Shown: positions 1 to 12,900, counted from the first letter of the stretch. The stretch: DNA of 64,000 nt from an uncultured Lachnospiraceae bacterium (GCA_910579275.1 CAJTTO010000004.1:85840-149839); one strand, 5' to 3'. The notes: generated by a model not told the origin, from the sequence alone. Numbers and translations: made by a program.

Positions 1-3000
1 ATCCGCACCCAGCTTGTCAGCCAGATCCGCATCTGATGTATCCTGGTAGATATTGTCGCCAAAATAACCGTCCGCCTCGCCTACTGCCGTGACAAAAACA
101 GTCCATCTCGCGATAACCTTCTTTGTAATCTTTGATGTGACGGTAATCTGGGTCGTTCCTTTCTTCACAGCCTTAAACGCTGCCGTAAAGGTTCCGGGAT
201 TTGCCTTCACTGTCGCCACCTTGGTGTTGGAGCTCTTCCATGTGAGGGTGTCTGTCTTCATGTTTCTGGCATTTTTGTTCCCGCCTGTGAAATCCAGCGT
301 GTACGTGCTGCCTGACTTCAACAACATATAGTCAGAAAGCGGCTTGTTGCTGTTGTTTGTATTGTAGCTGTTTTTGTATACCACTACTGTACCGCCGCCG
401 TCATTCAGACGATCCTTACCGTTGTCATCATACTGAACCGCGTTCGTCTTGCTTGCCGGTATATTGGTGGTCTTTACCTTAGTGCTTGCCGTTTTTGCGT
501 CATATCCGTCGTATACTGCCGTCACGGACGCCGTGTAGCTTGACAAGCGTGTCAGATTCAGGCCGCCTAAGTTTGTCAGCGGATAATGATATGTCCACGT
601 CTTCTTCTTTGCATTGTATTCACGGAATCCAATCCGCTCATAGTCCTCATCATAACCATAGTTCTGATGGTATAATGCGTCATAGTATTCGGCATCCTTA
701 TTGTAAAATGACTTCCAGATACGCCAATCCGGGCTTACCAGCCTGTTTGCCAGAATCTTTCCTGTCTGATCCTTCACCTCAATACGGAATTTTAAATTAT
801 AATCCTCCGTATTTGCGGCATAATCAAAGCGGATCATTCCCTCCGTATCATACACATCATATGCCTTGAGACTCTTGACCGCATCGATTGCCGTCGCAGA
901 GAGCTTGATTTTAATGTCCGCACCGCCGTTTGCTTTTACAATCTTGTCGGACACATTCAGTTCAAGCGGTTTTGTTGTCGGGCGCTTTGCCTTAATGTAG
1001 TAGTCATATACCCTTGTTTCACCATTCAGTACCTGCGGAATGATTTCAAACGCGCCGTCCGGATCGTCCCATGTGACAACCAGATCCTTGCTGTCATATG
1101 CAGAAAGCTTGATGTTCTTCTGCTTGTAGGTCAGATACTCACTCAGCAGTACCGTCGTTCCCACTTTCATTTTAATGGGTTTGCCTGCCAGTCCGTCCAC
1201 TGCCGATGTAATGTACAGTTCGACTGCATCGCTGATAATTCTCTGCTCCGCGTCATATGCAAATACATATACCCAGCCGTTGCCTTTGAGGCTAATCTTG
1301 CCTTTCTTGTCAATTGCGGCATTTGCCGTCGCGGGCTTAAAGTAGCAGTACTCATCGTATTCATTTAATACACGTATATAGCCGTTGTCTTTCCAGTTAT
1401 ATGGTTCATCCGTTGTCCATTCGCTGTCCGATACGTAGTAGGTCAGTTTCGGATCCACATAATCCTTCTGCAAATCCTTGGCGAGGGCAAGCGGATACCA
1501 GATATAATCCCTGCTGTCTGCATAGTTGATATCTGCCTGATCCTTCTGCCAGTATTTTGCCTCCAGATTAAACATTGCGCTCTTTGCGGCGATGTCAACA
1601 ACGTAATAATTTCCGTTCGCCCTGTAGGTCACAGCGGACTTCGGATCCACCTTCACAGTCGTCTTGCCGCGTACCGGCTGCGCCATATCCTCCGCTGTCT
1701 TAAAGTAGCCGTTCAGCGCTACCTGCTGGGACTTTGTGGTCGCCAGTTTTGCCACCTTGCTCGCCGTTGCGAACTCCTTGGCATCAATCTGAGCCCCGTT
1801 CGGGAGTGTGCGGAGTGCACTGACATTGCGCACATAAACGGTATACTGTGTGTTTGGCAAAAGTCCGCTAATCCGACCCCAGAACTTCTTGCCCGCACTG
1901 TTCACTGTCTTACGCTCTGTGTCCGTGATAAACAGATGCGCGTCAAACGCGCTGTAATCACCGTTTTTCACTGCGTCAATCCTTGTCTCAAACTCGCTTG
2001 CCGCAATGTTTGTACCCGCGAGCACATACACTTCCCTGCGGTATCCGTCAGGAACGTCGGCATAGTCAATCAGCGCGTAGGTGTCATGTGCCTCAAACTT
2101 AATTTTCTTTACTTCTGACAGCTTGTTGACTGTGACATTCAGCTTTGCCGCCTTGGCATAATTGCCCTTTGCGTCGAGGAATGGCTGAATCGTTCCGTCT
2201 TCCCCACTCTCATATGCCGCGTATGCTGTCACTGTCGCCTTACCCGTATGGACTGCCGTCACATAGCCGGAATCCGACACGGTAAGTACGTTCTCGTCGC
2301 TTGACTCGTATGCAACGCAGATGATGTCCGCCATCTGTGCCTTGGTAATCTTGAGGTCAAGCTGCTGTCCCTCGCCGACCGCCATCTTTGCGACTGCGCC
2401 GTTGAACGCAAGACTCTTCGGAAGTACTGCCCTCTGGAGATCCTGCATCAGCAGGTTCTTGGGAACTTCAACCCTAAACTGCTCCGTAAAGCCTTCTTCC
2501 CATGTAATCTCAAAGGATTTCCCGCCGTCCTCCGCAACCTTCGCCGCGTCAAAAATAACGTAGATTCTTTTCTGGTTATCATAGGTATCTGTATAATCAA
2601 TATATCCTCCGGCATTCTCGATGCTGTTCTGATAAATGACTCTGTCCGCAGCGCCCGGCACATCTGTGTACTCTTCGGGAGCATATATGGCAATGCCAAA
2701 ATAATTGCCGCCTAAGTACTTCTCTTCCTTGTTGTAGCTGCCATAACTATAGGGAATTCCCTCTCTTGGCGCGATGGTATGTGTAAAATTATTCTCCGCC
2801 TTTGTGACAGAATCAAGTATTCTGATGGAGTTCTCCTCATCAAAACTATAGTCATACACGATAGAGCTGGCTCTTACCGCTGTAAATGCCACTGTCGCAA
2901 ACTTCAGCGTGTAGTCACTGCCAAAGAATTTGCACACGCGTACTCCGGACTCACTCACATAGTAATCCTGCAGTCTTCCGTCAAAGTCAAACCTTGCATT

Positions 3001-6000
3001 GTAGCCATGCTGACTTTTCAGGTAACCCTCCTCCAGCTGCTTTCCTGTTGTCTTGTCCGTCACCTTTAAGTCCATTGCGTCGCTTCCGATGCACCATGGG
3101 TAGGAAATATCCGTGAAAGCATAATATCTTACCCAGTCCACGAGATAGGTCTTGTCATTTTCCGCAATGTTTCCTTCCACGTCAATGCTTTTCACAATGT
3201 TTTTGACATTCTGTGCATTGCTATCTCCGACATGTGTTCCCGCCTTAACCTCGTCCTTAAGAACAGGCGTTACGGTCAGCTCTGCGGGCGTGATGGTAAA
3301 TGTCCTGGCTGTACTGTCACTGTACACGACTGACTGCCCTAAGTACTTCTCACCTTTTTCAACGGAGAGCATCAAGTGATAATTGCCCGCGTGGATGGCT
3401 CCGTCTATTCCGACATACGATGTCTCTGTAGAGCCGTACTGATTCGTGCGCGTCCATCTCCATCCAATGTTGATGTCAGCCGAGTCAATTGCCTCCCCCG
3501 TCTTTTTGTTATATGCTTTTACGGCTCCCTTGACCGCATTTTGTACTGCCTCGCCAAACGGCAAGCCGTCATAAACCTTTGTGGTCTGTGTAATCTTGTC
3601 CCAGTCCACCTCAAACGTTACTTCAATCCCTTCCGTATGAATGGGTGTGATGGCTGTCGTCTGCTGGTCTGCATAGCGTCCCTGCAGCTTATACGCACCT
3701 GTCTGCTCGTCAACAATCTGCTCGTTCTTAAAATCGAGCTCGTAGCGGTTGTTGTAATTTTTCAGTTTCGTACTATAGCTGCTGCCTACATTCTGCCAGT
3801 CGGCACGCACGCATAGGCGGTACTCCGCACCCTCCACAAAAGTGTCGCTGTTCTGCAGTTCATACCAGCTGCCTGCATTGGCGCCCTCGGTAATCTTGCG
3901 CTCCACACTCCATGTCAGCGCACTGTTTCCGTTCTTTTCATAGTATCTGAGCATGCTGTCGAGCCATGCCGCATCTGCAAGCTCACGTTTGTCCGCACCT
4001 TCTGTGAAATCACTGATTGTATAGTCAATCAGGTTTTCTGCCGCCGCATCCGCGTCGCCCGCAGCGCTCTGTGTCCTTACGCGCAGGGCTGCCTTGATGT
4101 CCGCAAGGTACGCGGAAACTGTCTCGCCGTAATATGCCGGCACCTTGGAGTCCGGCTGAATGAGAATATCCTCTTTCTTGATGGTATAGTATACATACTC
4201 CGTCTTGGAGACTGCACCGGACACGCTGTCCGTGTAGCTTACCGCAATCCTGTAGCTGCCTGCTTCAGTCGGTGCAGATTGATACTCTACATTATTATAA
4301 GTTACATTATAGATATCCTCGGCAATAATGTCTTTGTTGTTGTCCGCGTCTGTTATCTCTGTAAATGTCTCAATCTCCTGCCACTGATATGTCAGATCCG
4401 TAGACGGAACCGTGCTGCCTGTAACCTTTGCCTTTTTATATTCATCCTTTGTCTTAAAGAAAGGCTCGGCGTCATAAATCTTTATGATCGGGTTGGTCAG
4501 GCTGCCTTTGTTTTCCTCTGAAGCAGTTGTGCCTGTGCGCATTTCCGAGACGTCAATCACAGGTCCTTCCACTGCCAGCTTCACCGGAAACGCATTGGCT
4601 GCAAGCGTTTCGCCTGTCACGTCCACACGGTAGTTTTCCTGAGACATATTAATGTCTATCGGCGCATTGCCCTCGCCATAAACGGCTTTCTTTCCGGAAA
4701 ACTCAATGCGGTATTCATAGGTGACATCCTTGCCGTCTACGCTTTGTGTCTTTACCAGCCTTTCACTGCCACTCAGATAGTCGCTGTCCCACACAACACT
4801 GTCCTTGCCGTCCGCATCTGTGACATGCCGGCCTCTGCGGATTTTGAATACCGGTTCATAAGACTGTGTATTTTCGTCGGCATCCCCGTTATACGACACA
4901 CCCCAGAAGTACTTGTCATCCTTATCCATGATGTTCTTCTTCTCGGTGTCCCCGATTTTGTATACTTCATAACCGGTAACGGACTGAATCACGTTAGCCG
5001 CTTTCGCACCGTCCACATACTCGGCAGTGTCGGTCTGAATGCCGCCAATATATACATCAACCGCGCTGATAACAATCTGAATTGCAACGGTGGATTCCGG
5101 CGCGTTGTAAAGCCCCGGCTCGCCGTCATAGGAAAGGCGCAGCCAGTATGTGCCTGCATTGGACTCAGCGCCCGGCTCCTCCTCGAGCGGGTTTTCATCC
5201 GCGTCAAACCAGTCGTACTGGATTTCGGCGTCTGCGACTCTCTTTTCTTCTGCCGCATCGCTGCCTGCCTCCACCACGTATGCATTGATGCTTTTCTTAA
5301 GCTTTTCCATATCGGGCTGTTCCCCGTACTTCCAGCCAAAGCTTGTTCCGTCTGCATTTACGGTCTCCGCACGGATAATGGTGTCTATGCCATTCATCAC
5401 GTCAAGCGTCCTGCTGGTGTTGGAAATCGTATAATTCTCCTTGTCTGTCAGAACAATCGCCAGTTTAACGGAGTACTCCGCATTGGATTGAATCTTGTCT
5501 TCCGGGGCAAGCTCGGTTCCGACCTTCGTCCCGCTCTCATCGGTCTCCTTGATGATGCTGACCGTGCAAGACTCAACAAACGCCTCTTTGCTGAGGGTTT
5601 TGGTCTCATTGCCGTCGATATCTGTCAGGTATAACCGATAGCCTTCCCGAATGATCTCTGCCGCTTCGCGTGCCGCAATGCCAGGCACAATGCTGTCAAT
5701 AGCGCTGTAGTCAACCATCACGTCACAAGGATCAATGCGGAACTTTATTGACGCAGATGTCGCTTCGCACAAGTTATCAATTTTGTCCAGATTGATACTG
5801 AGCTGATAGCTGCCTTTGTTTTTCGGCACTGCCGCACTATCTGCCAAGTTTGTGCCATCCTCATTCTTCCATGTATAGCCAAGCTGCTTTCTCAAATCCT
5901 CATTTGCCTTGCCATTAAGCTCTACAGAAAGAAAATAGATATCCTCGCCAAAGTCGTCTGTGTAATAGCCCTTGAGAATCTCTGCGAACGGATTCGTGCT

Positions 6001-6573
6001 GTCCGCATCATACCGTGCAAAGACTGTGCCCGTCTCCTCGTCATAGGACAAGCCTGCCTTTTCTGCCGCAGTTTGCAGCTTATCCGCATCAATCACGATT
6101 TTGGCTCCATTTGTGGTTTCCTCATTAGGAGCCTCACTGTCTGCACTCGTCTCGGATTCCCGCTGCACTTCTGTCTCGTCCACGGCAGGCTGCTTTGCCT
6201 CCTCTGTGGGCGCAGCTGTTTCCTCCTGCGATTCGGAGACATCCTCACTTGACGTACTTTCGCCGGAAACCGTTTCGTTCGAAACGTCTCCATTCGAAGC
6301 ATCCCCATTCGAAGCATCCCCATCCGAGATGTTTTCATCCTGCGTGTTTTCATCTGAAGCACTGTCACTCGGATTGCTCTCTCCCGCTGCATTGTTTTCC
6401 GCTTCGGCATCACCGGAATCACTGCCCGAATCTTCGTCCAATGTTCCGCTGTCCGCAGTGGCTTCCTGCACCGGCAGTTCTGCTGCCAAGGATGTCGCTG
6501 GCATCGACTGGAATACCATCGCAATGCTCAGGATAACCGGCAGCGCACGCTTAAACAGTTTTCGTTTAAACAT
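1..6573 (-). CDS. Giant secreted Ig-like repeat surface protein (C-terminus off window)
   Basis: The minus strand is open from an ATG at 6573 to the left edge without a stop, giving at least 2190 residues. An AGGAAGGGGG ribosome site lies about ten bases upstream. The N-terminus (MFKRKLFKRALPVILSIAMV, then a small-residue stretch ending SLAAE) is a Sec signal peptide. About 110 residues of Asp/Glu/Ser/Thr-rich linker follow. The rest is beta-rich and looks like tandem Ig-fold modules: MBG-like segments (YYTIKKEDI, VYDGLPFGE) and at least two Big_2-like segments, one with SSDENVLTVSDSGYVTAVHTG and one near the left edge with LTWKSSNTKVATVKA. No catalytic motif was seen. Such proteins act as adhesins or scaffolds on the cell surface; that role is inferred. 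The cell-wall anchor, if any, lies outside the window. Confidence 0.85.
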   Translation of the reverse strand, partial: MFKRKLFKRALPVILSIAMVFQSMPATSLAAELPVQEATADSGTLDEDSGSDSGDAEAENNAAGESNPSDSASDENTQDENISDGDASNGDASNGDVSNETVSGESTSSEDVSESQEETAAPTEEAKQPAVDETEVQRESETSADSEAPNEETTNGAKIVIDADKLQTAAEKAGLSYDEETGTVFARYDADSTNPFAEILKGYYTDDFGEDIYFLSVELNGKANEDLRKQLGYTWKNEDGTNLADSAAVPKNKGSYQLSINLDKIDNLCEATSASIKFRIDPCDVMVDYSAIDSIVPGIAAREAAEIIREGYRLYLTDIDGNETKTLSKEAFVESCTVSIIKETDESGTKVGTELAPEDKIQSNAEYSVKLAIVLTDKENYTISNTSRTLDVMNGIDTIIRAETVNADGTSFGWKYGEQPDMEKLKKSINAYVVEAGSDAAEEKRVADAEIQYDWFDADENPLEEEPGAESNAGTYWLRLSYDGEPGLYNAPESTVAIQIVISAVDVYIGGIQTDTAEYVDGAKAANVIQSVTGYEVYKIGDTEKKNIMDKDDKYFWGVSYNGDADENTQSYEPVFKIRRGRHVTDADGKDSVVWDSDYLSGSERLVKTQSVDGKDVTYEYRIEFSGKKAVYGEGNAPIDINMSQENYRVDVTGETLAANAFPVKLAVEGPVIDVSEMRTGTTASEENKGSLTNPIIKIYDAEPFFKTKDEYKKAKVTGSTVPSTDLTYQWQEIETFTEITDADNNKDIIAEDIYNVTYNNVEYQSAPTEAGSYRIAVSYTDSVSGAVSKTEYVYYTIKKEDILIQPDSKVPAYYGETVSAYLADIKAALRVRTQSAAGDADAAAENLIDYTISDFTEGADKRELADAAWLDSMLRYYEKNGNSALTWSVERKITEGANAGSWYELQNSDTFVEGAEYRLCVRADWQNVGSSYSTKLKNYNNRYELDFKNEQIVDEQTGAYKLQGRYADQQTTAITPIHTEGIEVTFEVDWDKITQTTKVYDGLPFGEAVQNAVKGAVKAYNKKTGEAIDSADINIGWRWTRTNQYGSTETSYVGIDGAIHAGNYHLMLSVEKGEKYLGQSVVYSDSTARTFTITPAELTVTPVLKDEVKAGTHVGDSNAQNVKNIVKSIDVEGNIAENDKTYLVDWVRYYAFTDISYPWCIGSDAMDLKVTDKTTGKQLEEGYLKSQHGYNARFDFDGRLQDYYVSESGVRVCKFFGSDYTLKFATVAFTAVRASSIVYDYSFDEENSIRILDSVTKAENNFTHTIAPREGIPYSYGSYNKEEKYLGGNYFGIAIYAPEEYTDVPGAADRVIYQNSIENAGGYIDYTDTYDNQKRIYVIFDAAKVAEDGGKSFEITWEEGFTEQFRVEVPKNLLMQDLQRAVLPKSLAFNGAVAKMAVGEGQQLDLKITKAQMADIICVAYESSDENVLTVSDSGYVTAVHTGKATVTAYAAYESGEDGTIQPFLDAKGNYAKAAKLNVTVNKLSEVKKIKFEAHDTYALIDYADVPDGYRREVYVLAGTNIAASEFETRIDAVKNGDYSAFDAHLFITDTERKTVNSAGKKFWGRISGLLPNTQYTVYVRNVSALRTLPNGAQIDAKEFATASKVAKLATTKSQQVALNGYFKTAEDMAQPVRGKTTVKVDPKSAVTYRANGNYYVVDIAAKSAMFNLEAKYWQKDQADINYADSRDYIWYPLALAKDLQKDYVDPKLTYYVSDSEWTTDEPYNWKDNGYIRVLNEYDEYCYFKPATANAAIDKKGKISLKGNGWVYVFAYDAEQRIISDAVELYITSAVDGLAGKPIKMKVGTTVLLSEYLTYKQKNIKLSAYDSKDLVVTWDDPDGAFEIIPQVLNGETRVYDYYIKAKRPTTKPLELNVSDKIVKANGGADIKIKLSATAIDAVKSLKAYDVYDTEGMIRFDYAANTEDYNLKFRIEVKDQTGKILANRLVSPDWRIWKSFYNKDAEYYDALYHQNYGYDEDYERIGFREYNAKKKTWTYHYPLTNLGGLNLTRLSSYTASVTAVYDGYDAKTASTKVKTTNIPASKTNAVQYDDNGKDRLNDGGGTVVVYKNSYNTNNSNKPLSDYMLLKSGSTYTLDFTGGNKNARNMKTDTLTWKSSNTKVATVKANPGTFTAAFKAVKKGTTQITVTSKITKKVIARWTVFVTAVGEADGYFGDNIYQDTSDADLADKLGAD
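6281..6326 (-). repeat. 15-bp coding tandem repeat (SNGDA/V x3)
   Basis: Three copies of a 15-bp unit encode SNGDA, SNGDA and SNGDV in the acidic linker just after the signal peptide of the giant surface protein. Two units are identical; the third differs at a few bases. Such in-frame units can change copy number without breaking the frame. Confidence 0.7.
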
Positions 6574-6747
6574 TTTTCATAGTCCCCCTTCCTTATTCAG
6601 GATGAGATCCTGCACGTTTTTCATTCGCTCTAAACGATTAAAAACAAAGCATTGATTTCGTGTGCAGATCCCATATCAAAAGTAATTTGGGGACGCCGCC
6701 TGTTTTGGACATAAAAATCCCACTATGCCGACACCCCCATAAGCTTA

Positions 6748-6776
6748 ATTATACTTAACATTTTAAGAAAAAGTAA
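6748..6776 (-). promoter_or_regulatory. Candidate promoter of the giant surface protein gene
   Basis: A perfect TATAAT on the minus strand (6748-6753) has a weak -35 (TTACTT, 6771-6776) at 17 bp. It would give a leader of roughly 170 nt before the ATG at 6573. I saw no recognisable riboswitch in that leader; it holds a small CAGGAT/ATCCTG hairpin close to the ribosome site. Confidence 0.35.
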
Positions 6777-6823
6777 CCTGTTTTTTCTATAATTTCACTT
6801 GTTATTTCACTAAACTTTCCACG

Positions 6824-6862
6824 AAAAAAGCCGACAAAACTGTTCATTTTGTCGGCTTTTTA
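6824..6862 (-). terminator. Rho-independent terminator after the giant amylase
   Basis: Stem AAAAGCCGACAAAA pairs with TTTTGTCGGCTTTT around a six-base loop. A-run and T-run flanks make it work on either strand. It lies downstream of the amylase stop at 6987 and upstream of the surface protein promoter. Confidence 0.85.
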
Positions 6863-6986
6863 TAATCGTCTGTGTGCACTGCATATTTACTGTGCATCAT
6901 GCTGTAATTTCAGCCTTGTAGGCTGTAACTATTGTACACTTGTACCTGTTCCCAAAGACAAAAACATATTACAAGCTGCTGTCTTT

Positions 6987-9900
6987 TTATGAGAACATAT
7001 TCTCCAGACTTGCCAGTTGACGTGACGTAATTTTAAATGTAACTTTCTTTGTCCCGCCATAATTGCCAATCCCCTTGATGGTAACGCTGGCTGTTCCTTT
7101 CCGGATATTGTTGGTATAGCTGCTCTCCACAATCACATAGTCTTTACCCAGTGTCAGCTCCTCTTTACCGACCTTAATCTTTGAAAAATCCTCCTCGGTC
7201 AGTTTCACTTCGTATCCTGTGTAAACCTTTGCCTGAATTTTTACGGATGCGGACGCAATATTCTTTGTCACAACACGGTAGTCTCTCGTAATTTCACCTG
7301 TATAGTTCGCATTGCCCTCCACAGCTGTTACCTTCACCCTGATTGTGCTGCCCGCCGCCGCGGTAAATGTATTATCCTTGCTCTCCGTTCCGGTTTCGTT
7401 TCCTGCGTCATCATAGTTCACAAGGTAGTACTCTGTCGTGTAATCTGCCGCCTTAATCTTGGCATTGTCCAAGACTGGCGTGCTGATAAACTTGCCTGCT
7501 TTATCCTGATATACAACATCCGGCACTGACAGGTCAGAGCTTGCCAGATCAGCTTTCACGATGGAAAATTCCTGATTTGGAAGTACGCCTGTGAATTTGC
7601 CGATTCCGGTAATCTTGACAAACGGTTTCTTGGCGGTACTGCTTGTCGTCACTGCCTTATTGTTGCCATATGTCAGCTTGTAGTCAACGCCCTGCCGCAG
7701 CACTACATTCTCATATCGAATCTCGACTCCTGCCGCTGCTCCTTTCTTTGCATAAGGCGCAGTCTCCTGCACAGTGCAAACCAGCTTTTCCTTTGAAATT
7801 TCAGCTAAGGAAATGGGCGTAATCTTAAATGTCTTTTTCAGCGCTCCTGTGTACATGCCCTTTCCTGTAAAGGTCACGGTTGCCGTTCCCGGAGCGGTAT
7901 TTTTGCTGTACGCCACTGTGTAGTCTTTTCCTAACACGACAGCCGGACTGCTGCTATTCTTCTGAATCAGTGCAAGCGCTTCAGAAGGCTGTACTGACCT
8001 GCCCGCCGAAAAATCATAGGGTACGGACGCCTGCCATTTTGCCGTGTCCGGTTTTGCGACGGAAGAAAGTGTTTTTCCGGTAATCTTAAATGTCTTGGAG
8101 ACACTTCCATAATAACCTTTGCTCGGTTTTCCGGAAACCGTTACGGTCGCTGTCCCGACGTTTACATTATTCGTATATCCTACCGTATAATTTGCGGAAG
8201 ATACGCTGACCTTTTTGCCCTTTACTTTCTCGTCCACTGTCACGGACGGCTTAATCGGATATCCTGTGTATTCCGCCTTTTTGAGTGAAATCGCAACGGT
8301 GGTCTTACTCATCAAAGTGCCGCTCTCGTGCACTTCCACGCGCTTGACTGCCTCGCCTGCATAGTTTCCGCTCTTTCCGCCGGCAATTACCATCTCGTAA
8401 ACGCCTGTTTCTTTTACGCCCGCTGTCGTCAGCGCTTCTTTGCGCTCACCAGTCGCGGCATCCAACGAATAGTACGTTATCTGGTAATCCTTTGTGCCAA
8501 GCTTCATGCCGTTGTAAGTAATCTTTGTAATCGGTTTCTGGACTTTCTTGGACAAAAGAAGGTCTGCCTGATATTGGATTGCAACGTCCTTGTCATCCAG
8601 CTGCTTCGGCAAAATTTCAAATTCCTTTGTCACCTTGCCTGTATAGTTCCCTTTTCCTTTGACCGTCACGACTGCCGTGCCTGCATTTTTGTTGTTCTTA
8701 TATGAAACCGTGTAGTCCGTTCCCAGTTTCATTCTCCTTGAACCGTCATACACCTTTAACTGTTCCTCGGATAAAACAATGTTTTTACCGGTATAAATCT
8801 GGTCTGCAATCGGTTCTATGTCAAACATGTTTTCTACAGCATCTGTATCAACGGCCTCACCTACGTTGCCCACTTTTTTCTCCACCAGAACAACGGTACC
8901 GCCTTCTGCTGCCGCCGGAATCTTTATCGTAACCTCGCCCGACGCGTTCGCCTGATACTGCATTCCGTTATAGTAGTCATAAAGGTATGCATTTTCTTTC
9001 TGATCCGAAAGGGTGTATTCTACCGGTGCGTTTGTGATGTTCAGCGCAACCGTCAGCGTCGTGCCCGCATAGCTTCTCGAGAAGACATCCAGTCCCTTGC
9101 TGTCATTCGCATCTATCGTCTTACGTGAACCCTTTGCCAGTACCTTTGAATATCTGTTTCGAATATCCAGCAGTTTCTTATAATGTTTTAATGTAGTATT
9201 ATTTGCGCCTGCCTCTGTCTGCGACCAGTCAAAGTCGTAGCGGTTTGTATTGTACGGATAATTTTCTGCACCCGTTAATCCAATCTCCTCACCGTAATAA
9301 ATGACTGCCTGCCCTTTTGAGGTCAGCTGCAGTGAAGCTGCCACCTTTGCAAGTGCGCTCGCTTCTTCCTGTGTCTTACCATAGTGATACTCATCGGTTG
9401 ACGTGTCTGTCAGCTTAAAGACGAAACCGTCCTCGTCGTGGCTGCTCAGAAACGCGCCCAGCGTGGATGTGTTGTCAATCGCTGCATTCCGCGCTGTCAG
9501 GAATTTTTCCGTTTCACTGATTTTTCCTGTCACAAAATCAAGCGCCCTGTCATTGTAGTCAAAATCCAGCAGGGAATCCATACGTCCTGACCGCAGCATT
9601 CCGGTGTCTGTCGCATAGCCGCCGCCCGCATATTCGCCAATCATCTTGAAGTCCGGGTTAATCTGGGTCAGTGCGTTTTTGAATGCCGACCATGTTGTGC
9701 CGTCTACATGCTTTACGGTATCGACACGGTAATAGTCAATATCGTACTTGCTAATCCAGTTTGACTGCCATTCTACAAGCAGCTCCCTTACCTCCGGATT
9801 TTCTGTCAGGAAATCAGGAAGTCCGGAAAGCGAGGACTGCTGGTCGCTTCCGCTCACGATTTCGTCGTCATTCCTCAGCATCCGCAGGGCTCCGTCCTCT

Positions 9901-12900
9901 GTCGGATAGTTATTAAAGTAATTTGTGACATCATCACCATAGCCGCTGTGGTTTAATACAACGTCTACCATGATTTTTATGCCTTTTGCATGGGCAGCAT
10001 CCAGCAGCGCCTTAAACTCTGCCTCGGTGCCAAGGTGCGCATCTAAGTTTTCAAAGTTCTTTGCCCAGTAGCCATGGTAGCCCCATGCCTTGGTAACGGC
10101 TGGATTGTCCACGGAGTTGGGTGTCAGCTGGTTCTCTACAATCGGTGTAATCCAGATGGTGTTGACGCCAAGATCCTGCAGGTAATCTAATTTCTGTGTC
10201 AGACCTGCGAAATCCCCGCCATGGTAGCTCGAACAGCCTGTCTCGGCGTTTTTATCGTAGCTTCCTGCCGCATCGCCGTTGTTGTTGGATGCATTTCCGT
10301 CAAAGAAACGGTCTGTCACAGTAAAGTAAATCACTGCCTCGTCCCAATCAAAGTCATCCGCGATGTAGCTTGAATTGGTGCGGGAAATGACATTTACGCT
10401 TACTTCTGTCGTATATTCATTGTTGTACTTGTCATATACGGTAATCGGAAATGTTTTCGTTCCGGCGGGTGTTGTGTCCTTGACTGCAATCGCATACTGC
10501 ATCAGTGCCGGATCTATTTCCGCAATGCCGCCGCCTATAGCGCTTAAATCTACCGTTGCACGCGATACAATGTCGGATGCATCTGCTGTCTCGTCATTGC
10601 TGTCCTTTGCGGACAATGTCAGTGTCAGTACATTGTTGTCATTGTAGTCCATGGAATCATTCTGCATGGCGGCATCCAATGCCACATCATATAGCTCGTA
10701 TGTGCATACAGAATATTCAACGCCGTCAACCTTTTCTTTGTTTTCGTTAAATCGGTCTAATACATACTTTCCTTCGGCGTCTTCTGTTTCTTTTAAGAGA
10801 TAACGGTAATAATATGTGCCGACTGACAAATCAGGCATATCGTATACGAAACGCTGCTCTGCCGCATTATACGTCATCGCACATTCCTCTTTCTGGAAAC
10901 TGCCCTCTTCATCTTTTACGGCTATCTCCACGCTTGCGGATACAAACCCTTTGTCCCCTGCCAAAAATGCATCGTCATCCCTGTAGTAGAAATGGATGCT
11001 ATCCTTAGCCGGCTCTATCTCATATCCAATATTGTACGGATAGACATAGGTAATTCCTTTTCCTTCCTCCATTTTGATTTTTACGACATTCTGGTCGACG
11101 GGCAGCTCGCAGACATAGTCGGTGCCGTCCTTTTCTCCCCAATGTTCGCCTGTCGTTTCATCTGTCCGCTCTAAGCAGAAACTAATCGAGCTTAATCCTT
11201 GTTTAACCGGAATCAGCGCTGTTGCCGTTCCGTTCTTTTCCTCAAATTTTACAAATACATCAGAACCGAATCCGCTGTTCCATGTATAGAAATACCAGTC
11301 CGCGTCCTTCTGTGTCTCACGCGTGTACTCTGCAACCAGATAGCGTGGCAATATTGGTTTGACTTCCGGAAGTTCCGTATAAATCTTTGTTCCGTCGTCA
11401 CTTACCATATACAGTGTAACTTCCTCTGCCATATCCGCATTGGTGTATTTTCGGTTCAGCTCCTCCCAGGTCCAGACGCCAACCCCTTTATTTTTCGCTT
11501 TAAGTCCCAGCCCTGTATAGCTTAACCTTACGGTTGCCTTCAGCCATGTATTGCCGTCCGACAACTCAACTGCCTCGTCAAAATTATGCTCTGAACCCCC
11601 GTCAACGCTTATCTCTCCGGACTTTACCTCATTCCAAATCCAAAGCGCAGACGCGTCTACTGACCTATGGCTTTCGTCCCTGTCGTAGTAATAAATCGTG
11701 TATGTGTAAACCGCGTCTACTACCGACACTGTCATGACAGCCGTATTATTTTCCGCATCCGACGCCGTCAGCGTGAAGGATTTTACACTCTCCGGAAAAT
11801 CTTCCGTAATACTTACCTTGGTTCCTGCCAATGTAATTTTGTCCTTATATGCCGCCGCTGCCGTTTCCTCAGACAGTGCATAGGTCACTGCGGTCTCTAC
11901 CGAACTGCCCTCGATATCATATAATTTCAGTTTCGACGGCAGCTCTGCATCTGCGCCGCGGGCAATGTCCGCTCTGCCCTCTTCCAGTCCCGCAATAAAA
12001 AACTGGTTATTTTTGCCATTGTCCTCTGTCAGCGGATTGGTGTTGCGGAGATCTGAAGCCCATCCTGCCTCGCTATCTTTGCTCCCATAGAAAAACTTGT
12101 ACGCATAGACTCCCGGTGCCAGCGTAACTGTCAGTTCCCATTCCCCGGTCTCTGCATTTTTCTTCATCATATACTCGGGTGCATGTTTCGTCCAGCTGTT
12201 CATGCTTCCTACCACAGATACCTGCTCATCCGCTGCGAGCTTGTCATTGCTATAGGAAAAGGTTACCTTATTTCCTTTGACTGCAGGGTATTCGCTTACT
12301 CCGCCGGCGGTAACCTCTACGATTGAGTTCGGGTCAACGCTTTCCGTCTTTTTGTTATTCTTAGGATCTGTTATCCATGATGTACCCACAATAAACTTAT
12401 ATTCATGTATTCCTTTTGAAATTGTACATGTAACCGACCACACACCTGTCGCTTCATCATATACCATGGCAACTGGATTTTTTTCCCATGATGTCCAGTC
12501 ACCTGCAACCGAAACGGATTCTGCCTGCGGATTATAATAATTGAATGTGACATTTCTGCCCTCTACCACAGGACTTGTCAGCCCCTCCGGCTCATCGGGA
12601 TACTCGGCAAGCATGAATTCGCCCACCGTGTCATTATTCGTGTCGTCAATTCTTGTTGTCTTGGCATCCGCTCCTTCACCTGTAGTTACTTCAAAATAAT
12701 ATTCATAGACGGTCTCAAGTTCAACAGAATTTATGGTTGCCGAATAAACCGCACTGTTTTCCCCATCCAGCGCCATCGGAAGCTCCGTATAGCTGCTGTC
12801 AGCCTTCTTTTTGTATTGCACTACGACTTCATCAGGATATGTTCCATGGGATGGGTAGTAGTACAGTTTGACATTGTTGACATTATTTTCACTGACAATC

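Noticed and set aside
4744..5634. 296-aa plus-strand ORF inside the giant surface protein
   Set aside because: It is antisense to a continuous coding frame with plausible Ig-like content and has no start context.
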